Position numbers and translations under genes: made by a program
Source: Rhizobiales bacterium GAS188
GTDB lineage: Bacteria > Pseudomonadota > Alphaproteobacteria > Rhizobiales > Beijerinckiaceae
DNA length: 64,000 bases
NCBI GenBank assembly: GCA_900104855.1
Contig: FNSS01000001.1
Span: forward strand, 7,511,001 to 7,575,000
Direction of reading: 5' to 3'
The notes under the pieces: model-generated
Told to the model about the DNA's origin: nothing
The model's database searches: none
Seen by the model: only the letters and a program-made list of their open reading frames with translations
Shown: one piece after another, positions 45,213 to 53,102 of the stretch
How positions within the stretch are numbered: position 1 is the stretch's first letter
How the letters are laid out: the number at the start of each line of letters is the position of its first letter

Positions 45213-45431
45213 CTATGTGTGGAGATGACGAACCACGGTCTCCTCGATCGATGCTGTGAGGGGCATCTGGTCTGCTTCGCCCAGCTTTTGCTGAGGCAAA
45301 TATAGCTGTTGATCGCGCGCGACGGCCCGCGGAACTGCGGCGCATCGGCGTTTCGCCCAACGCGGAGTGGCCCGCGAGCGAGCGGCGGCAGGCCGCCGCG
45401 CGTGGGCGACGGCCTGGAGCCTGTGTTTCAT
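45213..45431 (-). CDS. Possible small basic protein coupled to the upstream gene
   Basis: A 72-residue frame starting in an ATGA overlap with the stop of the 45428 gene. The first half is Arg/Ala-rich, the end (QQKLGEADQMPLTASIEETV) looks more protein-like. Coupling argues for it; composition does not. Confidence 0.35.
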   Translation of the reverse strand: MKHRLQAVAHARRPAAARSRATPRWAKRRCAAVPRAVARDQQLYLPQQKLGEADQMPLTASIEETVVRHLHT

Positions 45432-45628
45432 GCTGCGTCGAGCTCGTCGGCGATACCCAGCTCCTTCAGCCGCGCGTGATTTTCCTGGCGGACAATTTCG
45501 AAATCGTCCGAGCGATGGCTGCACTCTCCATTCCGGACCTCCTTGAGGGTCGCCCAGAAGCCATCAGGCCAGACCGCGATGTCGTCGGGGTGGTGCGTCC
45601 GGGTCAGCGCTGCAATTTGTTTCGTCAT
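45428..45628 (-). CDS. Small uncharacterised protein
   Basis: A 66-residue protein (MTKQIAALTRTHHPDDIAVWPDGFWATL...DELDAA) with GGAG upstream of the ATG. Its opening (IAVWPDGFWATLKE) is a pattern I associate with small ICE-borne hypothetical proteins, not with a known function. Confidence 0.6.
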   Translation of the reverse strand: MTKQIAALTRTHHPDDIAVWPDGFWATLKEVRNGECSHRSDDFEIVRQENHARLKELGIADELDAA

Positions 45629-45672
45629 CCTGTTTTCTCCGTGCCCGAGAGGTCCTCGGCCCAGTGCCGGTT

Positions 45673-45895
45673 GCCTCCCCTCGGGTGCGGTCGAAGAAAG
45701 CCAGGCCTCCCGGCGCGCCTACCCCTGAGCCATGAGAGCGAGCAAGGTTCGGTTGCAGGCGGAGCGAGGCGGTCCCGCCTTGCGACGCTGCGACTGGGCC
45801 GTGCGAGGGAGCGTGGCGAGCCGCAGGCGCGAAGCGGGGGTAGGCGCGCCGGAGGGATTGGCTTAGACCGCACACCCAATCCGAGGGGATGACCG
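45673..45895. repeat. Large imperfect inverted repeat, MITE-like
   Basis: A 220-bp palindromic unit. Outer ends are TCCCCTCGG and CCGAGGGGA, then GTGCGGTC/GACCGCAC, and an inner 16-bp perfect stem around GGCGCGCCTACCCC (45712-45725) and GGGGTAGGCGCGCC (45837-45850). No coding capacity. It could be a miniature transposable element or a structured RNA. Confidence 0.65.
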
Positions 45896-46117
45896 ACACG
45901 GGGTCAGAAGAGGTCCGTAGGAGACAAGGACAGGATGGCGGTTGTGAACAATAGCGGTGCGCGCGGCGCGCTACTCGATACGCTCGGGTTGGTCACGGTG
46001 CCCTTGGGCCGGTGTGCATCGCACGATGAGAAATCTGCATAGACGACGCCTGGAAAATCCGGGGCAACAGCCCTACGCGGTTTGCCGACCTCCATGTCGA
46101 TCAGTGGGTAACGGCGC
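45896..46117. other. Short intergenic stretch downstream of DUF2493
   Basis: Nothing recognised between the palindromic unit and the DUF2493 stop. Confidence 0.4.
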
Positions 46118-47050
46118 CTAAGCGGCGCCGTCGCCGAACTTCCACACCGGGATGCCGAGCTTCCTGGCCTTGTCGGTGAGGTTTGCCGAGATCCCCGAGC
46201 CTGGGAACTCGATGACGCCGACCGGCAGAATGCTGAGCATCTGATCGTTGCGCTTGAAGGGTGCGGCCTTGGCGTGCTTCGTCCAATCGGGCTTGAAGGC
46301 GATCTGCGGCACCTTGCGGTGATCGGCCCAGCGGGCGGCGATGCGCTCGGCGCCCTTCGGTGATCCTCCATGCAGCAGCACCATGTCCGGATGCTTGGCG
46401 TGAACCTTGTCGAGCCTGTCCCAGATCAAGTGATGATCGTTGAAGTCGAGGCCGCCGGTGACTGCGACCTTGGGGCCAGCGGGAAGCATCACCTCGGTAT
46501 CGGCCCGGCGCTTGGCTGCGAGAAAGTCGCGGCTGTCGATCATGGCCGAGGTCAGCGTGCGGTGATTGACCATCGAGCCTGAGCGCGGCCGCCATGACGA
46601 ATGGGTGTGGCGCTCGAACTGGTCGGCGGCTTGGTCGCGGAAGAGCTCCATGCTGTTGCGGCGCTCGATCAGTGTGATGCCCTCCGCGGTGAGGCGCTCG
46701 AGCTCGACCGATCGAACCTCCGAGCCGTCCTGCTCCTTCTGGCTGCGGCGTTGCGCCTGCTCGTTGTCGTCGAGCTCACGTTCGATCCGCTCGACCGCGC
46801 GGTGGAAGAGGTTGACGGCCGACCAAAGCAGATCCTCGAGGTCAGGTTCGAGGCGTGTGTCGGCGAGCGTTGCGATGAGGGCGTCGAAGATGTCGGCGGC
46901 GGCTCCAGCGATCATGTTCGCTTCAGGAAGCGGTCTTGGATCGGGCTCGTCCTGGAAAGGGCGGAAGCCGTAGAGCTGGAGTTCGGTCAGGACATGCCCG
47001 GTCGGGGATGCGGCGTGATGGGGCTCGGTGTCGTCGCGCTCGGTCGTCAT
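46118..47050 (-). CDS. DUF2493 (SLOG/YspA-like) protein
   Basis: A 310-residue protein whose C-terminal third is a DUF2493 domain: KVAVTGGLDFNDHHLIWDRLD, VLLHGGSPKGAERIAARWA and the closing ISANLTDKARKLGIPVWKF, a Rossmann-like nucleotide-binding fold of the SLOG superfamily. The N-terminal 200 residues are helical and acidic. The start at 47048-47050 sits behind GAGGGAGC. Typical of ICEs next to DUF736 and Toprim genes; related SLOG domains sense nucleotide ligands, but this role is unproven. Confidence 0.8.
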   Translation of the reverse strand: MTTERDDTEPHHAASPTGHVLTELQLYGFRPFQDEPDPRPLPEANMIAGAAADIFDALIATLADTRLEPDLEDLLWSAVNLFHRAVERIERELDDNEQAQRRSQKEQDGSEVRSVELERLTAEGITLIERRNSMELFRDQAADQFERHTHSSWRPRSGSMVNHRTLTSAMIDSRDFLAAKRRADTEVMLPAGPKVAVTGGLDFNDHHLIWDRLDKVHAKHPDMVLLHGGSPKGAERIAARWADHRKVPQIAFKPDWTKHAKAAPFKRNDQMLSILPVGVIEFPGSGISANLTDKARKLGIPVWKFGDGAA

Positions 47051-47177
47051 GGGGTGCTCCCTCGTCGGATCGGCCGCGACCGCCGCGGCCTTCATGGCGA
47101 TGGAAGACGGCGGGCGGACGGGACCTGCACCCCGCAGCGAAGCGCAGGGGCCGAAGCGAAGCGGAGGATGGCGAAGG

Positions 47178-47236
47178 CCGGCTATTTTGCCTCGCGATGC
47201 AAAGCGCGGCTCTGCCGCGCGGCGGAAAATAGCCGG
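47178..47236. repeat. Nested inverted repeat (long hairpin)
   Basis: Outer 11-bp arms CCGGCTATTTT (47178-47188) and AAAATAGCCGG (47226-47236), inner stem GCGCGGC/GCCGCGC around 47204-47220. It lies in the 334-bp gap between the Toprim and DUF2493 genes and is preceded by GCGGAGGATG, as at 44.14 kb. Otherwise nothing is seen in this gap. Confidence 0.65.
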
Positions 47237-47384
47237 GCGCAGCCATTGCGGGACCGGGCCGCTTGCCGTCCCGATCGCCCTCTCGGAAGGCCGTGGTCGC
47301 CGCTCTCTCCGACGTCATGGGAAAGCACCCAGGACCGATGCCCGAAACGGCGCCGGCCCAAAGTGCGCTCATCGCCTTGCCGGC

Positions 47385-48425
47385 CTACGCCGCCAACGCC
47401 ATGAAGCGTGCGACATCCACCGGGGCGAGCTGGATCCGAACCGCCGCCCGGAGCGCATTGATGCCGGAGAGCCGCAGATCGTCGTTGAAGTCGCTTAAGG
47501 TGGGCGACAAGGTGATGGCATCGATCCCGGAATGCTGCGCCCGGTCGACCAAGGCCGCCATCGCGCCGTCGCCAGCAAGATCGTCGTCTCGAGCGATGTA
47601 AAGCCGCCGCAGCGCCGCCGGGAACAGGATGGCGGAGAGATGTGCTGCCGAGAGCGCCGCGACCATCGGCATGGCGGGCAGGATGCATCTGAGCGACAAC
47701 ATGGTTTCAATGCCCTCGCCGGCCGCCATGACCTCGCCGGCCACGCCGAAGCGAGTAGCATTGCCGAGGAGCTCGCCCATCGCTCGCCGCGGTGTGTCGA
47801 TTGGCGCCTTGTCACGGCCTGACGGGTCGAGCCAGGTGCGATGCACCCCGATGATTTTGTCGTCGAGATCGGTGACAGCAGCGATCATTGCCGGCCAGAT
47901 CTCGGTGGGCGACCAGGCATCCGGTCGATAGTAGCAGCGCGGATGGAAACGCAGCGCCCCGGCTTCGTGCAAAGCCATAATGCCGCGTTTGCGGAGATAG
48001 GTTTCCGCGACTGTGCCGGCAATCGGCTGCGACATCGCGAACAGCCGCCGCGCCGATTCTGGCGACCCGGCTGGCGCTGGTGTCAAACGGAACTTGGACT
48101 CGCGGTCGGGCTCCGGTTGCGGCAAGCTGAGGAAGCGGCGTGCCTCGTCGGCAACGGCATGGAATTCGACAAGACCGCAGCTTTCGCGGATGACGTCGAG
48201 GAGATCGCCATGCTCCCCGGTGGCGGCGTCGGTCCATTTGCCGGCAGCGCCGCGCCCAGACTCCCCTCCCCTCAGGCGGACGAACAGTGAGCGCCCAGGG
48301 GCGTTACGGACATCGCCGACCAGCCAATAGCGGCCTTCGCGGCGGCCGTTGGAGAGATAGTGTCGGCACACGGCCTCGGCATTGCGCGCGAGACGGTGCG
48401 CCAGCTCGGCAGCATCGAGGGCCAT
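47385..48425 (-). CDS. Toprim-domain (primase-like) protein
   Basis: A 346-residue protein with an N-terminal DUF7146-like primase-associated region (WTDAATGEHGDLLDVIRES) and a C-terminal Toprim domain: Glu in VMAAGEGIETML, then DDDLAGDGAM with the metal-binding aspartates. A family of ICE/plasmid primases or DNA-processing enzymes. It lies 1 bp after the methyltransferase-helicase stop and is probably cotranscribed with it; it may prime replication of the transferred strand. Confidence 0.8.
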   Translation of the reverse strand: MALDAAELAHRLARNAEAVCRHYLSNGRREGRYWLVGDVRNAPGRSLFVRLRGGESGRGAAGKWTDAATGEHGDLLDVIRESCGLVEFHAVADEARRFLSLPQPEPDRESKFRLTPAPAGSPESARRLFAMSQPIAGTVAETYLRKRGIMALHEAGALRFHPRCYYRPDAWSPTEIWPAMIAAVTDLDDKIIGVHRTWLDPSGRDKAPIDTPRRAMGELLGNATRFGVAGEVMAAGEGIETMLSLRCILPAMPMVAALSAAHLSAILFPAALRRLYIARDDDLAGDGAMAALVDRAQHSGIDAITLSPTLSDFNDDLRLSGINALRAAVRIQLAPVDVARFMALAA

Positions 48426-48426
48426 C

Positions 48427-51400
48427 TCAGGCGGCCTCGCGGTCAGCGACGCGCTTGATGGGATAGCGTTCCAGCAGCTTCGTCAGCACGGCGACGCCGT
48501 TGGCGTCCGTCGGCACGAACATCCGAAGCTTCCATGAGATAATCTCGTGGAACAGGCCGTAAGCCCGCAGCCGATCTCGCATCGTGTCGGTGAAGCCCGC
48601 GAGCTCGATGCGGTTGGCGCCCATGACGCGGACGCGGCGGAGCTGGAGGCCTTCGGCGAGGTCGAGGATGGTTCGACCGTCCATCAGGGACGTGAAGGCG
48701 TGGTCCGGCGTGAGCGTGGGCGCGTCGGTCGTAAGCGTGCCTGCGACCCAGGCGGGCGAGACCTTGCGGCCGATGATGCGCTCGCCCGCGTCGGTCTGGA
48801 GCCGGTAGACCCGCGTGCTCTCGTTCGGCAGCCGCCTCCAGATCGGCAACAGGAGACCGGCGACGATATGGATCGTGCTGTCGGTGAACTCCGGCACCTG
48901 GGCGAGCTCGGCCCGCCATGCGGCGGCGAAGGCATGGCGATCAGCCTCGATCCAATGACTTTCCGTCATGATCTTCAGCGGGACGTTGTGTGCTTCCATC
49001 GGACGGACCAGCCGGACGCGCCGTTCGATCTCGCCATCGTCGAGCATGAGGCTCGGCGCTGGGACCTGCACCGCCGCCCGACCGGAGCGTTCATTGATCA
49101 GCAGCATGGCGCGACGGTCGGAGAGACGGCCCAATGCTTCGTCGAGCGTCACCGGGCGGTTGCGCTGGCGCTGGGTGATGGTGAGCAGCCGGGTCTCCGC
49201 GCCCGTGCCGGGATGGCTGTAGATCGTGCGCCGGTCCGCGACGACGAAGCTCTCGGCTCGCAGCGTCTCGAGCCCAACATCATAGGTGCCGCTGGCGATC
49301 GCGCCCTCGATACGCGCGGTCAGCAGCTGCTCGAACGCCGTGAACAGCACATTCTGCAGGTCGATAGTGAGCGCAAGCAGCCGGTTGAGGAATGTCGTGA
49401 TCGGCGGCAACTCGTCCTTGATCCCGTTCGCATCGGTGAGCTTCAGCCCGGTCGCATCCTCGAACAGGCCAAGCGAGCAACCCTCGACCTTGCCCTTGAC
49501 CAGCAGCATGTAGAGCTGGCGAAGGGCGTCGCGCGCATAGTGGCTCTCCAGATTGTCCTCGGGCCGAAACAGACCCTGGCCGCCGGTCTGGCGCTGGCCG
49601 CGGGTGATGGCACCAAGCGTGTCGAGACGGCGAGCGATGGTGGAGAGGAAACGCTTCTCCGCCTTCACGTTGGTGGCAATCGGCCGGAACAGCGGCGGCT
49701 GCGCCTGGTTGGTGCGGTTTGTGCGACCCAGCCCCTGGATCGCGGCGTCGGCCTTCCAACCGGCTTCAAGGAGATAGTGGACGCGCAGGCGCCGATTCCT
49801 TGCCGACAGCTCGGCGTGGTAGGAGCGTCCGGTGCCGCCCGCATCCGAGAAGACGAGGATGCGTTTTGCGTCCTCCATGAAGGCTTGCGTCTCGCCAAGA
49901 TTGGCGGAAGGCGCGCGGTTCTCGACCATGAGGCGGTCGCCCTTGCGGATGATCCGCCGGCTGCGTCCGGTCACCTCGGCCACCGCGTCGGTGCCGAAGC
50001 GCTGCACGACCTGGTCGAGCGCGCCGGGAACGGGCGCAAGAGAGGCGAGCTTCTCGATGAGCCGGCCACGTCGTGCGACGGCTTCCCGGCTCTCGACCGG
50101 CTGGCCGTCGCGATAGACGGGTCGCGAAGAGAGATTCCCCTCGCTGTCCGTGAAGGGTTCGTAGAGCTGCACCGGAAAGCTATGGGCGAGGTAGTCGAGG
50201 ACATATTCGCGCGGGGTGATGTCGACCTGGACGTCGCCCCATTCCTCCGTCGGTATCTCGGCGAGCCTGCGCTCCATCAGCGCTTCGCCCGTGGAGACGA
50301 TCTGGATAACGCACGCATGGCCTTGCGCGAGATCGCGCTCGATCGCGTGGATCAGCGAGGGTGTCTTCATTGTGGTGATGAGGTGATTGAAGAAGCGCTG
50401 CTTGGCGCTCTCGAAGGCGGACCGCGCGGCGGACTTCGCCTGCGCGTTCAGCGTGCCGGTCTCGCCCGTGATGTTGGCCGCCTGCATCGCCGCGTCGAGA
50501 TTGTTATGGATGATCGAGAACGCGCCGGCATATGCGTCGTAGATGCGGACCTGCTCATCGGTGAGCTGATGCTCGACGAGCTCGTATTCGACGCCCTCGT
50601 AGCTGAGCGAGCGCGCTGCATAGAGGCCAAGGGCCTTGAGGTCGCGCGCGAGCACCTCCATCGCCGCGACACCGCCTGCCTCGATGGCTTCGACGAACTC
50701 GGGCCGCGTCGCGAAGGGGAAATCCTCCCCGCCCCAGAGCCCCAGCCGCTGGGCATAGGCGAGATTATGAACCGTGGTCGCGCCGGTCGCAGAGACATAG
50801 ACGATACGCGCGTTGGGGAGCGCGTGCTGCAGGCGAAGTCCGGCCCGGCCCTGCTGCGAGGCGGCCTGGTCGCCGCGCTCGCCCTTGCCGCCGGCAGCGT
50901 TCTGCATGGCGTGGCTCTCGTCGAAAATGATGACCCCGTCGAAATTGGAGCCGAACCATTCGACGATCTGCTTCACGCGGGAAGCCTTCTCGCCGCGCTC
51001 GTCGGACCGTAGCGTGGCGTAGGTCGTAAATAGGATGCCTTCTGTGAGCCGGATCGGCGTGCCTTGGCGGAAACGCGAGAGCGGCGTGACCAGCAGGCGC
51101 TCCATGCCGAGCGCCGACCAGTCGCGCTGCGCGTCCTCGATCAGCTTGTCGGATTTCGAGACCCAGACGGCGCGGCGGCGGCCCTTCAGCCAGTTATCGA
51201 GCAGGATGCCAGCGACCTGGCGGCCCTTGCCAGCGCCGGTGCCATCGCCGAGGAACCAGCCACGGCGGAAGCGGGCGGCGTTCTCGGCGTCGTCCCGGGC
51301 GGCCGAGACGACATCGAATGTCTCGTCCACCGCCCACGATCCGGCGAGGAAGTCCGAATGGGCCTCCCCGGCATAGATGACGGATTCGAGCTGGGCATCG

Positions 51401-52761
51401 GACAGCAAGCCGCCCGTGAGGACGTTCGCGGGAAGATGCGGCCGATAGGACGGCTTCGGCGGAGCGACCGAGGCCATCGCTGCTGACTGCACAAGCCTCG
51501 TCGGATGTGCCTGGGAGCCGGGAATACGGATCGACTGCAATCCGTATTCTTCGTAGAGCGCATCGGTGATGCGCACGCCCTCGGGCGGCGTCCAGTCGAC
51601 GGTTTCGTAGGCGAGTTCATTCGCCTTGAGCTCCACCCTGCTGGCCGGAGCGGAGGACGGGCACATGCCCAACGCGCGGAGCGTTCGGGGAAGGGCCGGA
51701 CGCGGGACGGTACGAACGGCGACGGATGAGACGATCGGCAGCCTCGCCGGAACGTGCTGCGTGACCCAATCGAGAAGCGTGGCGGCATCGGACGCCACTC
51801 CCGGCGAAGTCGGGAAAACGGCAGGGTCGTCGGCCGGCCGCTTGTCGATCACGATCAGCCGCGTGTCGATGGTCGTGCCGTGCTTGGCGTAGATCGCACC
51901 ATCGATCGCGGCCGAGAACACGACGCTGCCACGTTCTTGCAGCCGGACGAAAGCGTCGGTCCACGCCGGGTTGTCCGGCGCAAAGCTTGCCCCGGTGATC
52001 GCGACGAGGCGACCGCCTTCGGCAAGGCGTGCGAGGGCCGATGAGATGTGGCGGAGCGCGGCGTCGGCCATGCGGCGATCGACATGGGCCATCGCCGAGA
52101 AGGGCGGGTTCATCAACACGACGCTTGGCGTGGCGCCAACGTCGAGATGATCGTCGATCTGAGCCGCGTCGAACCGCGTGACGGTGATGTCCGGAAAGAG
52201 AAGGTCGAGCAGCGCCGCGCGGAGCCCCCCTAGCTCGTTGAGCACGAGCGTGCTGCCCGCAAGCTCGGCGAGGATGGCAAGGAGGCCGGTCCCGGCTGAT
52301 GGCTCCAGCACGCGATCCGCAGAGGTGATCGCGGCTGCCGTGCTCGCCGCGAGGCCGAGAGCGATCGGCGTCGAGAACTGCTGGAGCGCCTGGCTCTCCT
52401 CGGAGCGGCGCGTATGGGTGGGGAGAAGGCCCGCGATCTTAGCCAGCATCGGCAGCATGGCGCCGGGCGACGCGGCCCTGGCGCGAATGGCCGGGCCGAA
52501 CTTGCGCAGGAACAGGACAGTCGCTGCCTCACAAGCGTCGTAGGCGGTCTTCCAATCCCAGGCGCCTTCCACGTCGGAGCCGCCGAGGCCACGCTCCATG
52601 GCGATGCGTAGCGCAGCCGCATCGATCCGATGGCCACGCTCGAGCTCTGGGAGAAGATGACGCGCAGCTTCGACAATGCCAGCGGCCGGGTTGGTATCGA
52701 TCGGGGCAAGGGAAATCGGCGCAGCCGCGCTCGCGGCCGCGATGGCGGAAACATTCGTCAT
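48427..52761 (-). CDS. Methyltransferase-helicase (strawberry-notch-type, DarB-like)
   Basis: A 1444-residue fusion. Residues about 120-330 form an N6-adenine methyltransferase-like domain (EPSAGTG 153-159, NPPF 218-221). The rest is a strawberry-notch superfamily 2 helicase with GDGTGAGKGRQ, DESHAMQN, VSATGAT and an arginine-finger-like GLGRTNR. Phage P1 DarB has a similar methyltransferase-helicase plan and protects incoming DNA from restriction, so an antirestriction role during transfer is plausible. The start at 52759-52761 (MTNVSAIAAA) has GGAGGGG upstream; the 67 codons of open frame before it cover the leader repeat. All motifs look intact. Confidence 0.85.
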   Translation of the reverse strand: MTNVSAIAAASAAAPISLAPIDTNPAAGIVEAARHLLPELERGHRIDAAALRIAMERGLGGSDVEGAWDWKTAYDACEAATVLFLRKFGPAIRARAASPGAMLPMLAKIAGLLPTHTRRSEESQALQQFSTPIALGLAASTAAAITSADRVLEPSAGTGLLAILAELAGSTLVLNELGGLRAALLDLLFPDITVTRFDAAQIDDHLDVGATPSVVLMNPPFSAMAHVDRRMADAALRHISSALARLAEGGRLVAITGASFAPDNPAWTDAFVRLQERGSVVFSAAIDGAIYAKHGTTIDTRLIVIDKRPADDPAVFPTSPGVASDAATLLDWVTQHVPARLPIVSSVAVRTVPRPALPRTLRALGMCPSSAPASRVELKANELAYETVDWTPPEGVRITDALYEEYGLQSIRIPGSQAHPTRLVQSAAMASVAPPKPSYRPHLPANVLTGGLLSDAQLESVIYAGEAHSDFLAGSWAVDETFDVVSAARDDAENAARFRRGWFLGDGTGAGKGRQVAGILLDNWLKGRRRAVWVSKSDKLIEDAQRDWSALGMERLLVTPLSRFRQGTPIRLTEGILFTTYATLRSDERGEKASRVKQIVEWFGSNFDGVIIFDESHAMQNAAGGKGERGDQAASQQGRAGLRLQHALPNARIVYVSATGATTVHNLAYAQRLGLWGGEDFPFATRPEFVEAIEAGGVAAMEVLARDLKALGLYAARSLSYEGVEYELVEHQLTDEQVRIYDAYAGAFSIIHNNLDAAMQAANITGETGTLNAQAKSAARSAFESAKQRFFNHLITTMKTPSLIHAIERDLAQGHACVIQIVSTGEALMERRLAEIPTEEWGDVQVDITPREYVLDYLAHSFPVQLYEPFTDSEGNLSSRPVYRDGQPVESREAVARRGRLIEKLASLAPVPGALDQVVQRFGTDAVAEVTGRSRRIIRKGDRLMVENRAPSANLGETQAFMEDAKRILVFSDAGGTGRSYHAELSARNRRLRVHYLLEAGWKADAAIQGLGRTNRTNQAQPPLFRPIATNVKAEKRFLSTIARRLDTLGAITRGQRQTGGQGLFRPEDNLESHYARDALRQLYMLLVKGKVEGCSLGLFEDATGLKLTDANGIKDELPPITTFLNRLLALTIDLQNVLFTAFEQLLTARIEGAIASGTYDVGLETLRAESFVVADRRTIYSHPGTGAETRLLTITQRQRNRPVTLDEALGRLSDRRAMLLINERSGRAAVQVPAPSLMLDDGEIERRVRLVRPMEAHNVPLKIMTESHWIEADRHAFAAAWRAELAQVPEFTDSTIHIVAGLLLPIWRRLPNESTRVYRLQTDAGERIIGRKVSPAWVAGTLTTDAPTLTPDHAFTSLMDGRTILDLAEGLQLRRVRVMGANRIELAGFTDTMRDRLRAYGLFHEIISWKLRMFVPTDANGVAVLTKLLERYPIKRVADREAA

Positions 52762-52790
52762 GGAGGGGACCTCGGGAGAGCGGGGAGGAT

Positions 52791-52857
52791 CGAGCCCAGG
52801 GTGCTCTCTCGACCCTGCCGGCTCAAACCCGTCCCGGCCGCCCTCTGCCTCTCGTGG
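52791..52857 (-). promoter_or_regulatory. Recurring leader, copy 1 (before methyltransferase-helicase)
   Basis: In gene orientation: CACGAGAG, a second AGAG, GGCCGGGACGGGTTTGAG and GGGTCGAGAGAG, ending about 30 bp before the start codon. Similar blocks precede parB and ardC. Confidence 0.6.
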
Positions 52858-53011
52858 CGCGGAGTTGCCGCCCGTGATGCGCCGACGCGCTAGGCTGCAC
52901 GACCGCAGCTCGGCGACGAGGCGATAGCGCTGAGCGCCAGCGAATCCGCAATCGCCGAGCACGAGCGTCGGCTATGGATTGTTCAAAGCCTGCTCCCGAA
53001 GGGCTGACACG

Positions 53012-53044
53012 AAAGAAGCCCGGTACGAGGACCGGGCTTCTTTT
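53012..53044 (-). terminator. Bidirectional-type terminator after parB
   Basis: A 13-bp perfect stem (AAAGAAGCCCGGT / ACCGGGCTTCTTT) with a 6-base loop and T-runs on both sides, 59 bp downstream of the parB stop. It separates parB from the methyltransferase-helicase gene. Confidence 0.8.
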
Positions 53045-53102
53045 GTGTGCAACGGGGGCTGGAGAAGGACGCGGGGCGGTCGGCGCCGCCCCGCTCAGAG
53101 CT

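Noticed and set aside
48547-51012. An 821-codon open frame antisense to the methyltransferase-helicase gene
   Set aside because: It is a GC-rich shadow: no domains, low-complexity Arg/Ala/Gly content, and it fully overlaps a gene with clear motifs.
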